A stretch of 64,000 nt of DNA. Origin: Polyporus tsugae. Lineage: Eukaryota; Basidiomycota; Agaricomycetes; Polyporales; Polyporaceae. Numbering within the stretch: the stretch's first letter is position 1; every line of letters starts with the position of its first letter. A model generated the notes under the pieces. That model saw only the letters and a program-made list of their open reading frames with translations. It ran no database searches and was not told the origin of the DNA. This document shows, one piece after another, positions 11,445-22,439 of the stretch. Position numbers and translations under genes: made by a program. The DNA lies in NCBI GenBank assembly GCA_024305745.1, contig JAHRBS010000011.1:558001-622000 (forward strand), read 5' to 3'.

Positions 11445-12647
11445 GTGCTGATCCAGACCGTTCAGAGCTGTGCAAGTTTGACTGATGAAGCTATCCACCA
11501 GACCCTGCGCAAAGAGATGGCCGAGACAGTGAAGCCGAAGTCATCCCCATGCCATCGGTGGCAGATGTCTGCGACATCGGCACCAGAGTTGGAGCTGGAA
11601 GTCGACCGCGGGACACACATTGAGCTCTTGGTAAGTCGGATAGATCCACGATGGTGAAGGACTAGTGACCTCGCTGACTGTGCCCGTCAGCGACGGGTGC
11701 GCGAGCTCTACAAGAAGCAGTGTAAGATCGATACTGACAAGGACTGGCATGGGCACCAAGAGGCGGATCACATTGCTGTGGAGGCCTACAATACCCGCGG
11801 CGAGGACACACCTAGCATTACCAACATCCGCTTTGATATGTGGACTTCAGGCAGCAGCATCTCTCCCTGGAACTACATCATCTTTGAACACCTCTTGGAA
11901 ATGTTCCAGGCTAACAATGCGACCTCCATCAATAACAACAGCATCAGCAATCATTACATTAATGACTTGATTGAAGACAAGTTCTGCCGTGGTCGACAGA
12001 CGTGGAGGGGCGGACAGCCCAAGCTCAAGTCCATGGGGACCATCAAAACACCGGAAGAATGCGAGGCTCGTGTCCTACTCGCAGATGAGAGGGTCAAAGA
12101 CAGGGCTAGGGTTGACCAAAGACATCGCAACGTGAGTGCGCTCCTCTGACTCGCGACTCAATGATTAGAGCTCATGATATCCTTGAAGAAATTTGAGCAC
12201 TGTCACGCCACGGTTCAGAAGGTCATTGCGCTGCATGTCGGGAATTCTGAGTCTGACGTTGCAGTCTGGAGGTTCCTCGAGAAGGTCCTGAACCTCTTGG
12301 GTGCTGATGGTATGAGCTCTGAGGACACCTGCGATGATCTGCCAGAGAGGGTCTTCCGCGTCAAGGTGCTTGGGTGGTGACGTTCCATGGACAATCACAT
12401 GGAGATCATCGACCGACAGCGTGTCCTCAACCAGGATCTCTTCTCCCGACAGGGTTCCCGACCGGGCAAGAGACTCTGGGACGGTACGGTCAAGAGTACT
12501 CGCAATCCTGTCCGGCGGCTCCCACAGCAGCTCTACAATCCCGACTGGTTGAAGGCTCAGAACCCCCAGCAAATCCACACACTCGCGGTGTCATCCAAAA
12601 AATTTGATTGGATTCGCATTGTGGCGACACTTGCTCACATGATGTGA
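11445..12647 (+). pseudogene. multi-copy basidiomycete gene, function unknown, one nonsense codon
   Basis: Exons at 11445-11631, 11691-12131 and about 12169-12647 join in frame across introns beginning GTAAGT (11632-11690) and GTGAGT (12132-12168). The protein has a basic N-terminal part (RRVRELYKKQCKIDTDKDWH), a central part with SSISPWNYIIFEHLLEMFQA, and a C-terminal part (GADGMSSEDT, VFRVKVLGW, then QLYNPDWLKAQNPQQ and SSKKFDWIRIVA). I remember proteins of this layout as frequent and uncharacterised in agaricomycetes. The only lesion in the long last exon is TGA at 12378-12380, one transition from CGA. A possible upstream exon (acidic, SDSDDDDAPS) lies near 10430-10610. Confidence 0.6.
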
Positions 12648-12649
12648 GC

Positions 12650-13167
12650 AATTGGTGGGTAGCCAGTGGGGATTCGGTGACATGCTGGTCATGTAGCTCG
12701 GAACCGGGAATACCGCCCACTGCCTTGTTCACGATGACAGACAGCATATAGGAATGTATATATCAGTGTATTAGGAGTTTTGCAAAACTTTGTCAATGCC
12801 GCGATGAGAGTGATCTTGCTTTGTTGACTGTTGTGACCGATGCTATCCAGTGCGCCCCACGCACTTTGCAAAGAGAAGGCAATGCATGGAAGAGCGAGTG
12901 ATAACTCGGCTTGTAACTTGTAAGACAGTCAACAGGAGCAAGTAATAACTCCAGCTCGTAAGACAGGTGATGGTAGTGGGAGGGACGATGGGCAACATTG
13001 ACCGGTGACCACTGGATCAACAATCGATCAAACATTTGAACATGGGTGTGGGCGCCAACAGACACTTGCATCTGATTCCCATTCAGAACATCGACATCCC
13101 TGAATGACAACTTAGGATATATACATTACATACATAATCATAGTGGAGGATGGCATTACATGAAATA
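12650..13167. other. no recognisable gene
   Basis: Spacer between two convergent gene remnants; no motif or repeat boundary seen. Confidence 0.4.
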
Positions 13168-15491
13168 CTAAGACGACTGAGACGGCTGAGACGGGATAGA
13201 TGTGGGCAGTGGCATCGAACAATGACCTGAGCTGCTCACTTTTGATGACTTCTTGGACGCCCATCCACTCTCCCCACTGCTCTCTCTCAGCCTCTTCTTG
13301 CCTTTGGAACCCATATCAGAACCCGCATCGGTAAGCTGCTTCAACATGAACTCGTCATGCTCCTTTAAGATGGGCTGACCTCCCACCGCCGAGGGGTGCC
13401 ACTGGACGTCCGGGTTGAGCTCGGGTGGATACAGTGCTTCTCCATGTATCCCAGCCCAGTCGAAGTCAATGAGGGATGCATGATTGCCTGAGATCACCAT
13501 GTTTGGTGGCCAAATGTCACCATGCACGAGATTCTGGCCATGCAAGAGATCAAGGGCTGCTCGGATATCGCGCTCAATTATTGTGGTGTACTTCTTCGAG
13601 GGGGTCTTGGTAAGACTGTAGCCTTGCAGCTCGTCCATGATGGCCATTGTGAGGCCATGCATGACTTCGGCGCAGTAGTTCAGTGCCAGTGCGTAACTGT
13701 AACTGGCAAGCAGTTCATGTTGGAGCTTGCCATATTGCTTCACCACAAACTTGACATAGACCCTGGACGCAGTGCTGCCGTCGAGCCGGTTGATGATACC
13801 CTTGTAGAGGCAATGGCGAGGCATCGTGGGGGGGCCGACTCTCTCGAGAAGGACGAGATTGAGGTGGCTGAGGCTGGCGGCGGACTCAGCTGCGGTGGAC
13901 TCAGCAGGGGAGATGATGGACAAAGGCTGGGGAAAGAGATGGGGTGCGTGGGGAATGTCGGTACCAGTATGGACTTCCGCATACCACTTGCGCAACTGTG
14001 CAGCAGTGTCTCAAATGTTCTGGAAGGAGGGTGCCATGCTGTCCAGGTGAATCTGGCTTGTCTGACTGCCACTCAATGAGTGCGTGAAGAGGAGCGCGCC
14101 GTAGACCCGCTCGGTGAAATACACTGTGTGAACCGTAATCAGCGAATTTGATATGCCCATGATCAGGCAAGGACAACAAGTCATCCGGAGGATGTGCTTG
14201 AACTGGTGCAATCTAGACATCAGATCAAGATGAAGCCGAGTAGTTGCTCTTCGTACCTCGGACATCATAATCGCGCATTGGTATGCTAATAAGCCCTGCA
14301 CTGTCGGGTCTCCTCCCAAGCCGCTCCACTCCTTGCACTCCATACCCAGGTAGATCGCCTCCCAACCATGGGCAGTCTTGCATCGTGCTTCCATATCCAA
14401 CTGGCAGACTGTGCCCTTGCCATCTTGATACATGGCACTAAGTTGGAGACCATGGTCGTCAATGAGATTTCGGAGCAATTTGTAGATGCCCATGACATAC
14501 TCCTTCTTGCCCTTGGTAGTTGCGGAACACACCTTCGAGAACAAGGCGAGCCAGACACTCATATTGAATGGGAGGCCCATGTCAACCTTGACATTGCTAG
14601 GCTGCATTTGCTTGTTGTGCGCATCGGCGAACAGGCGACAGAAAAGAGTGGGGTGAGGTCCATATGAATCATAAGGGCGAGTGCCGATGCAGATAGGAGT
14701 CTCGGAGGATTGTACTTCATCAAATTTTGCAGGAAACTTTGACACAGTGGAAGGTGGAGTGACTGCGTTCTCCATCCAATGGGTGATTTTGTGTCTCATC
14801 GCTTTGATGTACACATCACGCTCTTACACATAGCTATGAGTAATCGCATGTGATGGTGGCCTAATGAAATGACTCACGGAGGACTTGTTCACGATCCCTT
14901 GGGATATAATGGGGCCATTGGTGTGGAACAGTTGATGCTAGAAACGGAGGCTCGGGTCAGACACAGGTGACAAGTGAACAACTTTTAACTTCACATACCA
15001 CATACCACAACATACCAGTGGACGTGTTGATTCCACCCCTTGCCAAAGGCGGACAGCAACTAGGAGGGTTGTACGTCTACCGAGGAGACGTAGTAATCTG
15101 TCGTTCTATACCATATAGTTGCACAGTACTGGCCCATGTTGTCGGTATTTAACATTTGCTTGGAGGGGAGGCCGAGACGAGCTGCAATTGTATCCGGATT
15201 GCCATCATGGGGATCAAACACCTTCGACTACGAGTTGGCAGACAACAACTTAGGCAAGAACCCAGCCACCCTAACGATGCTACGTACCTTCTCCTTTATG
15301 TAACGGAGGTGCATTGGCATGTCATTAGGAATCCAGTCCGTTATATTGTAGTACTCCACACAGAACTTGCGGGCTGCAGTGAGGACGTCCTGGGCTGTGA
15401 GCTTGGGATATGACGAGCAGCTCTTGATGGGCAGGTCGATGTAATGAGGCTCCAGATTGAGGAGGATGGGGACGGTAAGGTCTTCGGGCAT
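13168..15491 (-). pseudogene. kinase-like protein with an upstream nuclease-like segment
   Basis: Exon 1 runs from 15491 to 15288 (start MPEDLTVPIL), followed by an intron with GTACGT; further exons lie near 15227-15090 and 14940-14882; the main frame runs 14814-13168. The C-terminal half is a protein-kinase-like domain: VYVKF (likely ATP-binding lysine), HGDIWPPN (catalytic Asp and Asn, about 13510-13530) and LIDFDWAGIHG in place of DFG, then LNPDVQWHPSA. I remember kinases with IDFDWAG as expanded in agaricomycetes. The N-terminal half contains YLGMECKEWSGLGGDPTVQG (about 14295-14355); its E-x-K core is compatible with a PD-(D/E)XK nuclease fold, but that is inference. A basic serine-rich tail follows the kinase. 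The only lesion in the main frame is TGA at 14011-14013, one transition from CGA. Confidence 0.6.
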
Positions 15492-18250
15492 ATATACAAG
15501 GTTTGGGGAGGGGCCGGAGGGGGTTATGGGGTGGTGGTTGGGTCAGGGTCGGGAACTGGAGGGATGGCGCGGCATATGCACAATGATGAATAAGACAAGA
15601 ATTTGCCCAGACTTACCTATTTAGGGTCCCTCCCACAGCCAAAGCACCCAATACAATAAGGACCAGGACCAACCACCGACCATCGCCTGGGGTCCCATTC
15701 ACCATCGCAATTCCTTGACATCTCCTGCCCACCACCCCAAGTTCCTCCGTCACCTCCAGACAACTTTGCTCCATAGGTCGGTCGTCTATCCAGAGCAGAG
15801 TTATCACTCGCTCCTTCCCCCGCTACTTGCTCAGTCCTCGAACAGAGTTATTACTCGTTCTCTCCGGATCTATCTCAGTGTTGCGCTGCACCATTGCCAC
15901 CGGTCTTGTCGTTGGTCCAGGGCGATCTTGTTGCTCTCGAGTACGTTCATCTGCCGTACACTCTATTTTTGCTGCGTCGACTTATAATTGCACCACAGAA
16001 CATTGCTCCAATCGCTTTCTACTGGGCAAGACTTTTGGGCAACCCTCCAAGCAACCTCCCAATGGCACTTAGGTTTGTCTGCCTGCAACACTAATATAAT
16101 GTCATACTCACCTGCCCACATTTTCCAGCACTCTCCATCCTTCTCGGACTTTCTGGTTCGAAAAACAATGCTTCACCGTCATCAACCCCTCCCGATTCAA
16201 CTTCCTCCCAGGACTGCGCATAGGCGAACTGGAGCAAAGCCTGACCACAAGGGATTTGCGAAAAGCAATATGGGCCATTGATAAGGGACCAGAGATGGCT
16301 TACATGCTGCGAAGCTCTCATTCAGACTCGACACTTCTTGCACGGCTCAGTTGCAACCCTCGCAAGCCCCCAATTGTCTCAAAAAACAAATGCTTTGCAC
16401 TCAATGAAGATGTCCTGATGACTTGGAAGGACTTGGAACAAAATCTTTACGCCATCAGTGAAACATTGCTGCTACGGATCAGCAAAATCCCCCAAGCAAA
16501 GTTCCCTTTTGACACTTTCTGGCCCCTTCCCACCGACTGTGGCTACTGGAACAATTACTCTACCTTCCTATCTGCTAGGCGCGCTATATTGCGCTTATGT
16601 GATGCCTTTTTCCTTTTCGCCTCTCGTTGTATGCTAGCCATTGCCTTATTCCAATATTGATTTCCAGGGGAAGATCCTCCTGCTTGGACCAGTGTGCTCA
16701 TGGAGGTAGGAATCCCGGCGCCTTGGATGGATGAACTATGTGCCGGTCCTATTGCAGACCTTTTGTCGGGGCTTCGAGTTGGTGCCTTCATTGATCCACT
16801 GCCTGGTCCTGCTTGTACGGTGTGGACTAGACATGCCCCATGCATGATCAAGGCAAACCTTCCAACCTACATTTCATGGCCAGCCCCGGGGGGGAAGCTT
16901 GACCCTTCCTTATGTGAGCAAGTCCTGAGCCTTCACCCCTACCTCCGCCCGTACTTTCCTGGTTCTGCCGATGAAGCACCCATTGTACCTACATCGGAGG
17001 ATCCAAGAGACCCCCAGCCATGCTTCCATTGGACTGACATCCCTTCCGGAATGCCTCCCGCATCATGTCCTGCTTCTATCGAAACCCCCACCACAACTCC
17101 TATCCCTTCTAGTGATGAGCTGTGTCATCTGCCCCATGGACCAGAACAGCGCGCTGGCGAGCCTTACCAGCAATTCTTTGATCATAGAGAAGCGCAATGG
17201 CAACAGTGGGAGCAGACTGAGACTGCCGAGAAGAAGGAGAAGCGGCTAGCACAAGCTGCAAAGGCGGCAACGTATGCCTGCCCAACCCGTCTCACAAACA
17301 CTTACCTTTGGATGGAGGTCGGGGACGTCGATTCCACCATCCCTTGGTATCTTCTCGATCGTGACTACAGGAAGAAGGTCTGTTTCGGAGGAGTACGAGA
17401 CATGTGGGAGATGTATCCAAACTCTCACAAGTGTTACGATCCATGGCACGACAAGTGGGACATCTGCCCCAAGCTCTCCAACGATCCCGTCATGGAGGAG
17501 GACTACTTTGATGATGACGACTTTCTGTATGCACCGGCAGCCCCCCACCTACAACAGCTGCCCAGCCAGGAGTCTCTACTCGCGCCGGCATCCTTAGCTA
17601 CCATTGTGCGATCTTTCGAGGCTGATCTCCAACACTTTTATGCCAGCGAGGATTTCCTTGGCCACGTATTCGTTGCCGAAGGTTTTCGAGAGGTAGCATT
17701 CTACCGATATGGTGTCATCATAGGTGTGCTACCCGCTACGGAACAGGGTGAGCACCCTCCTCTGGAATATGCGGTGTTCAATTGCAACAAGGTTCAGAAG
17801 TACTTTGGTATGCTTTCTATGGACCTCACCAGTGCTGACCCCACTGCTCTTAGTGGGTTCTTGAGCATCGCCTTGAAGTGTTCGACGGATTCTGCGATCT
17901 CCGCAGCGGTTTGGGATCTCGATCCTGGCTGCCCCCAGTACTTACTGAAACCGGGTCGAGAGCATCATACCCTGCATCCGATGCTCTGGAGGCTGTCTGG
18001 TGTTGACTACTATTGTATACGCTACATCAATTAGCCGAAATGTTGGTACAACATTCTTGTGGATGTGATGGGTGCTGTCAAGCTCCTCCGCCACCAAGGC
18101 ATGTGCTCCCGCGCATCTGCCATCTCATTGATGGTTCAGAAGGGGATCGGTTTCCATACTGTGTATTCCCCAACAAGGAGAGATTCATTTTGCCACCAAC
18201 CATCTTCTTTTGGCGACTGTTTGGGATGGCGCCCGCGTGGATTCCAGCTA

Positions 18251-18336
18251 ACTGCAAAAACATAGATCGACCTGGCCCGCGCGAGCGGGCGTGCCATGTT
18301 TGGTCACCTTCCCGAAATAGTAGGCATAGGCGCTCG
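18251..18336 (+). repeat. left terminal inverted repeat of the Tc1/mariner element
   Basis: It matches the reverse complement of 21728-21812 over its whole length. Differences are nearly all transitions, several at CpG (CGACC/TGACC, CCGCG/CCACG, CCCGAA/CCTGAA), plus one base missing from the right copy. Confidence 0.9.
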
Positions 18337-18616
18337 AAAACGACTTTTGTTTTTTTATGTAGTGTCTTTAGGTGAAGGTGGGGATCGGAAATTTTGCATC
18401 AGTATATTTATTACACCTGCATATCCCAGTATACTATGTCAAAGCATTTTCCCCAACTTCCCCAGACTGGATTGAGGCAGGCAGTGTGCATGTGAGGGTA
18501 GACGCCTGGACGTGGCACAACGGGGCGGCGGCGCCTATCCGACATCCAACTCTTTTCAAGTTCTTGGCAGGTACCATCCTCTCTGCAGGCTGCAGCCACC
18601 TCTCACTGCCGAGACA

Positions 18617-19832
18617 ATGGGACATCAATGCAACATCTCTGATGAACAGAAGAGGATGATAGTGACCATGTCGGAGTGTCTCAAAGCAGTGGATATTGCT
18701 GAAATCACCGGTATTAGTCCATCCTCGGTGCGGAGGGCACTCCGCCTTTGGTGCACAACCGGAGAGGTCTCACGGCGGTCGCACATCACTGGACGGCCTC
18801 GTTCGTTGACTGGGTTAGAGGCAGCGGTATTTTCTTTCTCTATTGTATAATGTCTGTGTGTATATGGATTGATTATATAATTTGCAGTATCTCGAATCTC
18901 TAATTGAGCGTCAGCCCAATATGTATCTCTCAGAGCTCAGGCAGAAGCTCGAGGCCGCGTACGAGGTGGAGGTTGATGAAACAACTATATCCCGCACACT
19001 CAAACGGTGAGGATATATACATAAGAAGGTGTGTGGTCTAAGTTGTGTATGATTTGTGCACTAAGCAATCGGGGTGCTGCAGATAAGTCACCCAGCTCGT
19101 AAACGCAATGAGGAGCAGAGGTTTGTATACAAAGTCCTCATCCGCAAGCAATATCCACCGGAGACACTTGTATTCCTGGATGAGTCAGCTTGTAACCGCT
19201 TAATGGCACGGCATACATATGGCTGGGCTCCAAACGGGGATCGTGCTTGTCAGCATGACTTCTTTGTCCATGGTACCCCGTGCGTGTGTTCCTCATTAGT
19301 ATATCATTTTATGCCAAAACTTTGATATATAATTGTGTATCCCTAGATACTCCATTCTGCCAGCCATTTCTCTGGATGGAGTATTGCATCTCGATATCAT
19401 ATCACGCTCATGGACATCTGAAGAGTTTGCAACATATCTCTATGTTCTGCTTGATGTCATGAACCCATTTCCACTACAAAACTCAGTCTTGGTCATGGAC
19501 AATGCTTCCATCCACCATTTTGAAGGTATACATGAAATGGTGGAGTAGCGGTACTGTGTTATTCTCAAGTTATTTTAATTATATGCTAATGCATATTTGC
19601 TAGCGGTCGTCAGCTTGTGTTTCTACCACCCTACTCGCCTGACTTCAACCCTATTGAGGAAGGGTTTTCTGCTATGAAGGCTTGGATTTGTCGTAACCAT
19701 GATTTTGTGCTTGGTGAACGTGCAGGAGATGAGACATGCCACCCAGTAGCGATGCTTTGGGAATCAGTCTATTCTATGATGACTCCTCATAATATTGTAG
19801 GATGGTTTTCAGACTGTGGATATACACACTAG
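18617..19832 (+). pseudogene. Tc1/mariner-type DDE transposase, two nonsense codons
   Basis: Five exons: 18617-18826, 18888-19028, 19083-19279, 19347-19550 and 19604-19832, all with GT-AG introns of 53-67 bp. The start MGHQCNISDEQKRMIV leads into a helix-turn-helix DNA-binding region (AVDIAEITGISPSSVRRALR), then SHITGRPRSL typical of a second HTH/linker. The catalytic triad is visible: first Asp in LVFLDESACNR, second in SVLVMDNASIH, Glu in SPDFNPIEEGFSAMK. It would cut and paste the element by its 85-bp ends. TGA at 19008-19010 (in LKR-stop-GYIHKK) and TAG at 19546-19548 (in HEMVE-stop-RGRQLVF) inactivate it; both are one transition from CGA or CAG. Exon structure is otherwise intact. Confidence 0.88.
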
Positions 19833-19984
19833 TTGTGGATAAATCTACAAGAATTATAGATAGCTTACATAATAAACAGAATGAGTGGAGAGGAGTGTGA
19901 GTGGAGGGAAGTAGTGTAAAGGAATGTATGTGCTATGTATCAACAATACACTGTAATTAAAGGTCATGGTAAATAGAGGTCAAA

Positions 19985-21618
19985 TCAATCAGGCAAAGCA
20001 GGATCAATATTCTCATCACCAACACGTGCACGCTTCCGCCCCTGATGTGACTCCTCCTTCCCCTGCCGACAACACTTTCGAAGCATCGCCTCAGCCTGCC
20101 GCAGAAAAGGCTTGACAAGCCCTTGCGGCATCCCAACCTCCCGAACATACCAGTCGACAGAGAAGTCGAGCGCACTCACAGCATAGAGTATACCCTTCGA
20201 AGCAAGTGCATCTGTGTATCCTGGATAGCACGCAGCTGGCTGCTTCACATCCAATGCTGTGAGAACGTCTGAGAGCGAAAGCAACTCACCCTCAGTGTCT
20301 GACCCATCTTTCGAAGAGGACACCGAGGCCGAGGCCGATGGGGCACCATCCGAGGATGGACTAGGTGAGCAGCGAGACCGGTGCGACTGGTGCGAACGAC
20401 GTGACCGCCGTCCAGAAGAGCGGTGATGCAAAGACTGGTGAGGTGAGCCGATGTGGACATGGACATGGGATTCTGAGCCTCCAGATGCGTCGTTGGTGTT
20501 CTTGTTGCGAGTGCGGCACCGAGCCTGGTTACGTGCCTTCTGTCGAAGCTCGTCAAGCTTCAAGCAGTTGGGCGGCACGTTGCAGTCGCAATCACAATCA
20601 CCATTGTGCTGTACATTAATGTCAGTCTACATCAGAATCAGATTATACTATAACTCACCATCATTTGTGCCCAGAGCGAGACATGCTCCTCCCAGAGCCG
20701 CACGTGCTTCAATGTCGCACGGTCAATGTAACACCATGTCTCCGTGCCATTCGCCGCTGAACACCGCTCGCAGAATAGCTTCGACTTACAGATGCAAAGC
20801 TCCTCGCTGTATGCAGACTGCTGCGGCTTTGGAGGGTCATTCTTCTTGGCACCGTTAGCAGATGGTTGTCCAGCCACTGTGCTGCATTTGTAGTCCTACA
20901 TAAATAATGCATTGGTGCCCAAAGCAGCAGGCCAAAAGACGAGGACTTACTAGATTGGTTAGCTCAAGGACAACCAGCCTTGACACCACTTGCTTCATCC
21001 GAGCAAGCGCAGTCGTGATGGCTTGAGTCACGTCCTCATCAGTCTCGAAGCGAACGAAAGGATCCGACTTGTTGGCTGGGTTCACTCAGTACCTAAGGCG
21101 GACCTGCTGGCCTGGCTCAATGCCCATAAGGTGACGGACCTCACCGAGGAATGCGTCGGAAGGCAGATTAGATGGGATCTTGAATGATGCCTGTATGGCC
21201 GGCTCTCCCACTCGCGTAGTGTTGAGGGGCACAAGCACATTGATTTGCTCTACACTATGTGAGTTATCAATGACATAATACATTGCGAGGCTGACGTACC
21301 TGGCTCAACTGCCCGATAGTAATTTCCCAACCCCAGAGCTCCCTGCCCAGCGGCACCTTGAGGACCGGCCCGCGCGGGAAGACCATTGATGCCAAGCCCC
21401 TGTTGACCCTCGTACATCTGCAGCTGCTGAGGAGGAATAGGCCGACCATCAAGAGCAGCCATTGCGAAGTTTGCGGCAAGCTACTCAGGACGCGGGGCAG
21501 GCAGAGGCCCAATCCCGAGGAGGAAGCGGGAAACAGGCAGCCAGCCGTCCTGGCAGCCTTGGCGCGGTGGGTGATTGTTGCCCAGATTGTGGAAAGGATT
21601 GTTATTGTCCGCCTGCAT
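19985..21618 (-). pseudogene. second gene of the Tc1/mariner element, multi-copy family of unknown function
   Basis: Four exons on the minus strand: 21618-21300, about 21249-20951, 20895-20659 and 20609-19985, joined by GT-AG introns of about 50 bp. The start is MQADNNNPFHNLGNN, then a proline/glutamine-rich part (RPIPPQQLQMYEGQQG), the conserved core INVLVPLNTTRVGEPAIQAS (about 21245-21185), a segment DEDVTQAITTALARMK, a cysteine-bearing stretch (CICKSKLFCERCSA), a serine/arginine-rich low-complexity region, and a C-terminal part SLSDVLTALDVK to DWYVREVGMPQGLVKPFLRQ. The end is basic (GRKRARVGDEN). No enzyme motif is evident. I remember this core as repeated in agaricomycetes; its position here between transposon ends offers a reason. 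Stops TAG at 21481 and TGA at 21086 are each one transition from a sense codon. Confidence 0.65.
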
Positions 21619-21727
21619 GTGCGATAGACAAACAGTGAGAATAGAAGCAATGGAGGAGCGCGGATATGTCTGCGAGAAAGGCGCGATGGTGTTGCGGCGG
21701 AGAATGGATGCACCCAAATGGATGAGT

Positions 21728-21812
21728 CAAGCACCTATCCTACTATTTCAGGAAGGTGGCCAAATATGGCACGCCCGCTCGCGTGGGCCAGGTCAATCTA
21801 TGTTTTTGCAGT
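21728..21812 (-). repeat. right terminal inverted repeat of the Tc1/mariner element
   Basis: Read on the minus strand it begins ACTGCAAAAACATAGATTGACC and matches the left end inward to about the sequence ATAGGTGCTTG. Confidence 0.9.
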
Positions 21813-22439
21813 TAGCTGTCAAGGCCACACGACCTGATTACGGACAATACATTGTGCAGGTGTATGAAGTTCTTTGTCAACCTTGAGGCTGGGCAGCAAT
21901 ATTGCATGGTGGAATTATCTGGAGACTCGCTCTGGAGATCCTTGGCAGTGATGCAGCGGAACGGGCTGTGAGTGGGCTGTCCAAAGACATCTACTCCTTT
22001 GGCCAGGAGTTCTTGCCCCATTGAGGGGTCCCTCTGTATGATGATTCCTTGACATCCGGCAAGATAGACATCCTGTGTGGTGTGTACAAGTTGCCCTCTA
22101 GTATATAGCTCTCCATGCTTTTATTTCAGATGCAATCACTGATGTGCTTACACACAGCTCACGGATCGCAATCGGAACTACTGTCCTGGTGGCCACGACC
22201 CAACGTATTTGATACCTCTGGGCTGGTGTTTGGATATTGGACACCATGGTGCAAGAACTGGTTCCAGCGGCGTCTGAAGCAGATTAGGGATGGTATCGAT
22301 GGTCCTCTATTGGCAAAGGATTGGCCATCAACTATCACATTTTGGCACGGAGTCTTTCCCTTGCAGAGGGCCATGGCGGAGAAGAGTGCCCCTTTTCTGC
22401 CTCGCGTCAACACTTGCATTAGGTTGTAGATGAATTGGG

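Larger units (their letters stand above)
18251..21812. mobile_element. Tc1/mariner-type DNA transposon with a second, divergent-strand gene
   Basis: It is bounded by 85-bp terminal inverted repeats starting ACTGCAAAAACATAGAT and by TA on both sides (18249-18250 and 21813-21814), the target duplication of the Tc1/mariner superfamily. The flanks CAGC-TA and TA-GCTG show that the empty site was a palindrome. Inside are a DDE transposase on the plus strand (18617-19832) and a four-exon gene on the minus strand (21618-19985), with their 3' ends facing each other. The whole unit sits inside the coding region of a multi-copy gene. Confidence 0.88.
16131..22429 (+). pseudogene. large multi-copy basidiomycete gene, function unknown, split by a DNA transposon
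   Basis: The N-terminal exon starts after an intron ending CCAG at about 16130 and reads TFWFEKQCFTVINPSRFNFL, then TTRDLRKAIWAIDKGPEM; the frame continues to 18034 apart from one TGA at 16658-16660. It contains FALNEDVLMTWKDLEQNLYA, GIPAPWMDELCAGPIADLLS, a charged KKEKRLAQAAKAA stretch and an acidic EEDYFDDDDF run. After a frameshift near 18030 it reads GIGFHTVYSP and GWRPRGFQ, where the Tc1/mariner element at 18251-21812 interrupts it. Beyond the element it resumes in frame (DYGQYIVQVYEVL), then GGIIWRLALEILGSD, YDDSLTSGKIDILCGVYKL, SWWPRPN and GYWTPWCKNWFQRRLKQIR. I remember the layout as a frequent agaricomycete family without assigned function. Upstream exons around 15695-16070 are likely but unresolved. 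Confidence 0.65.
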
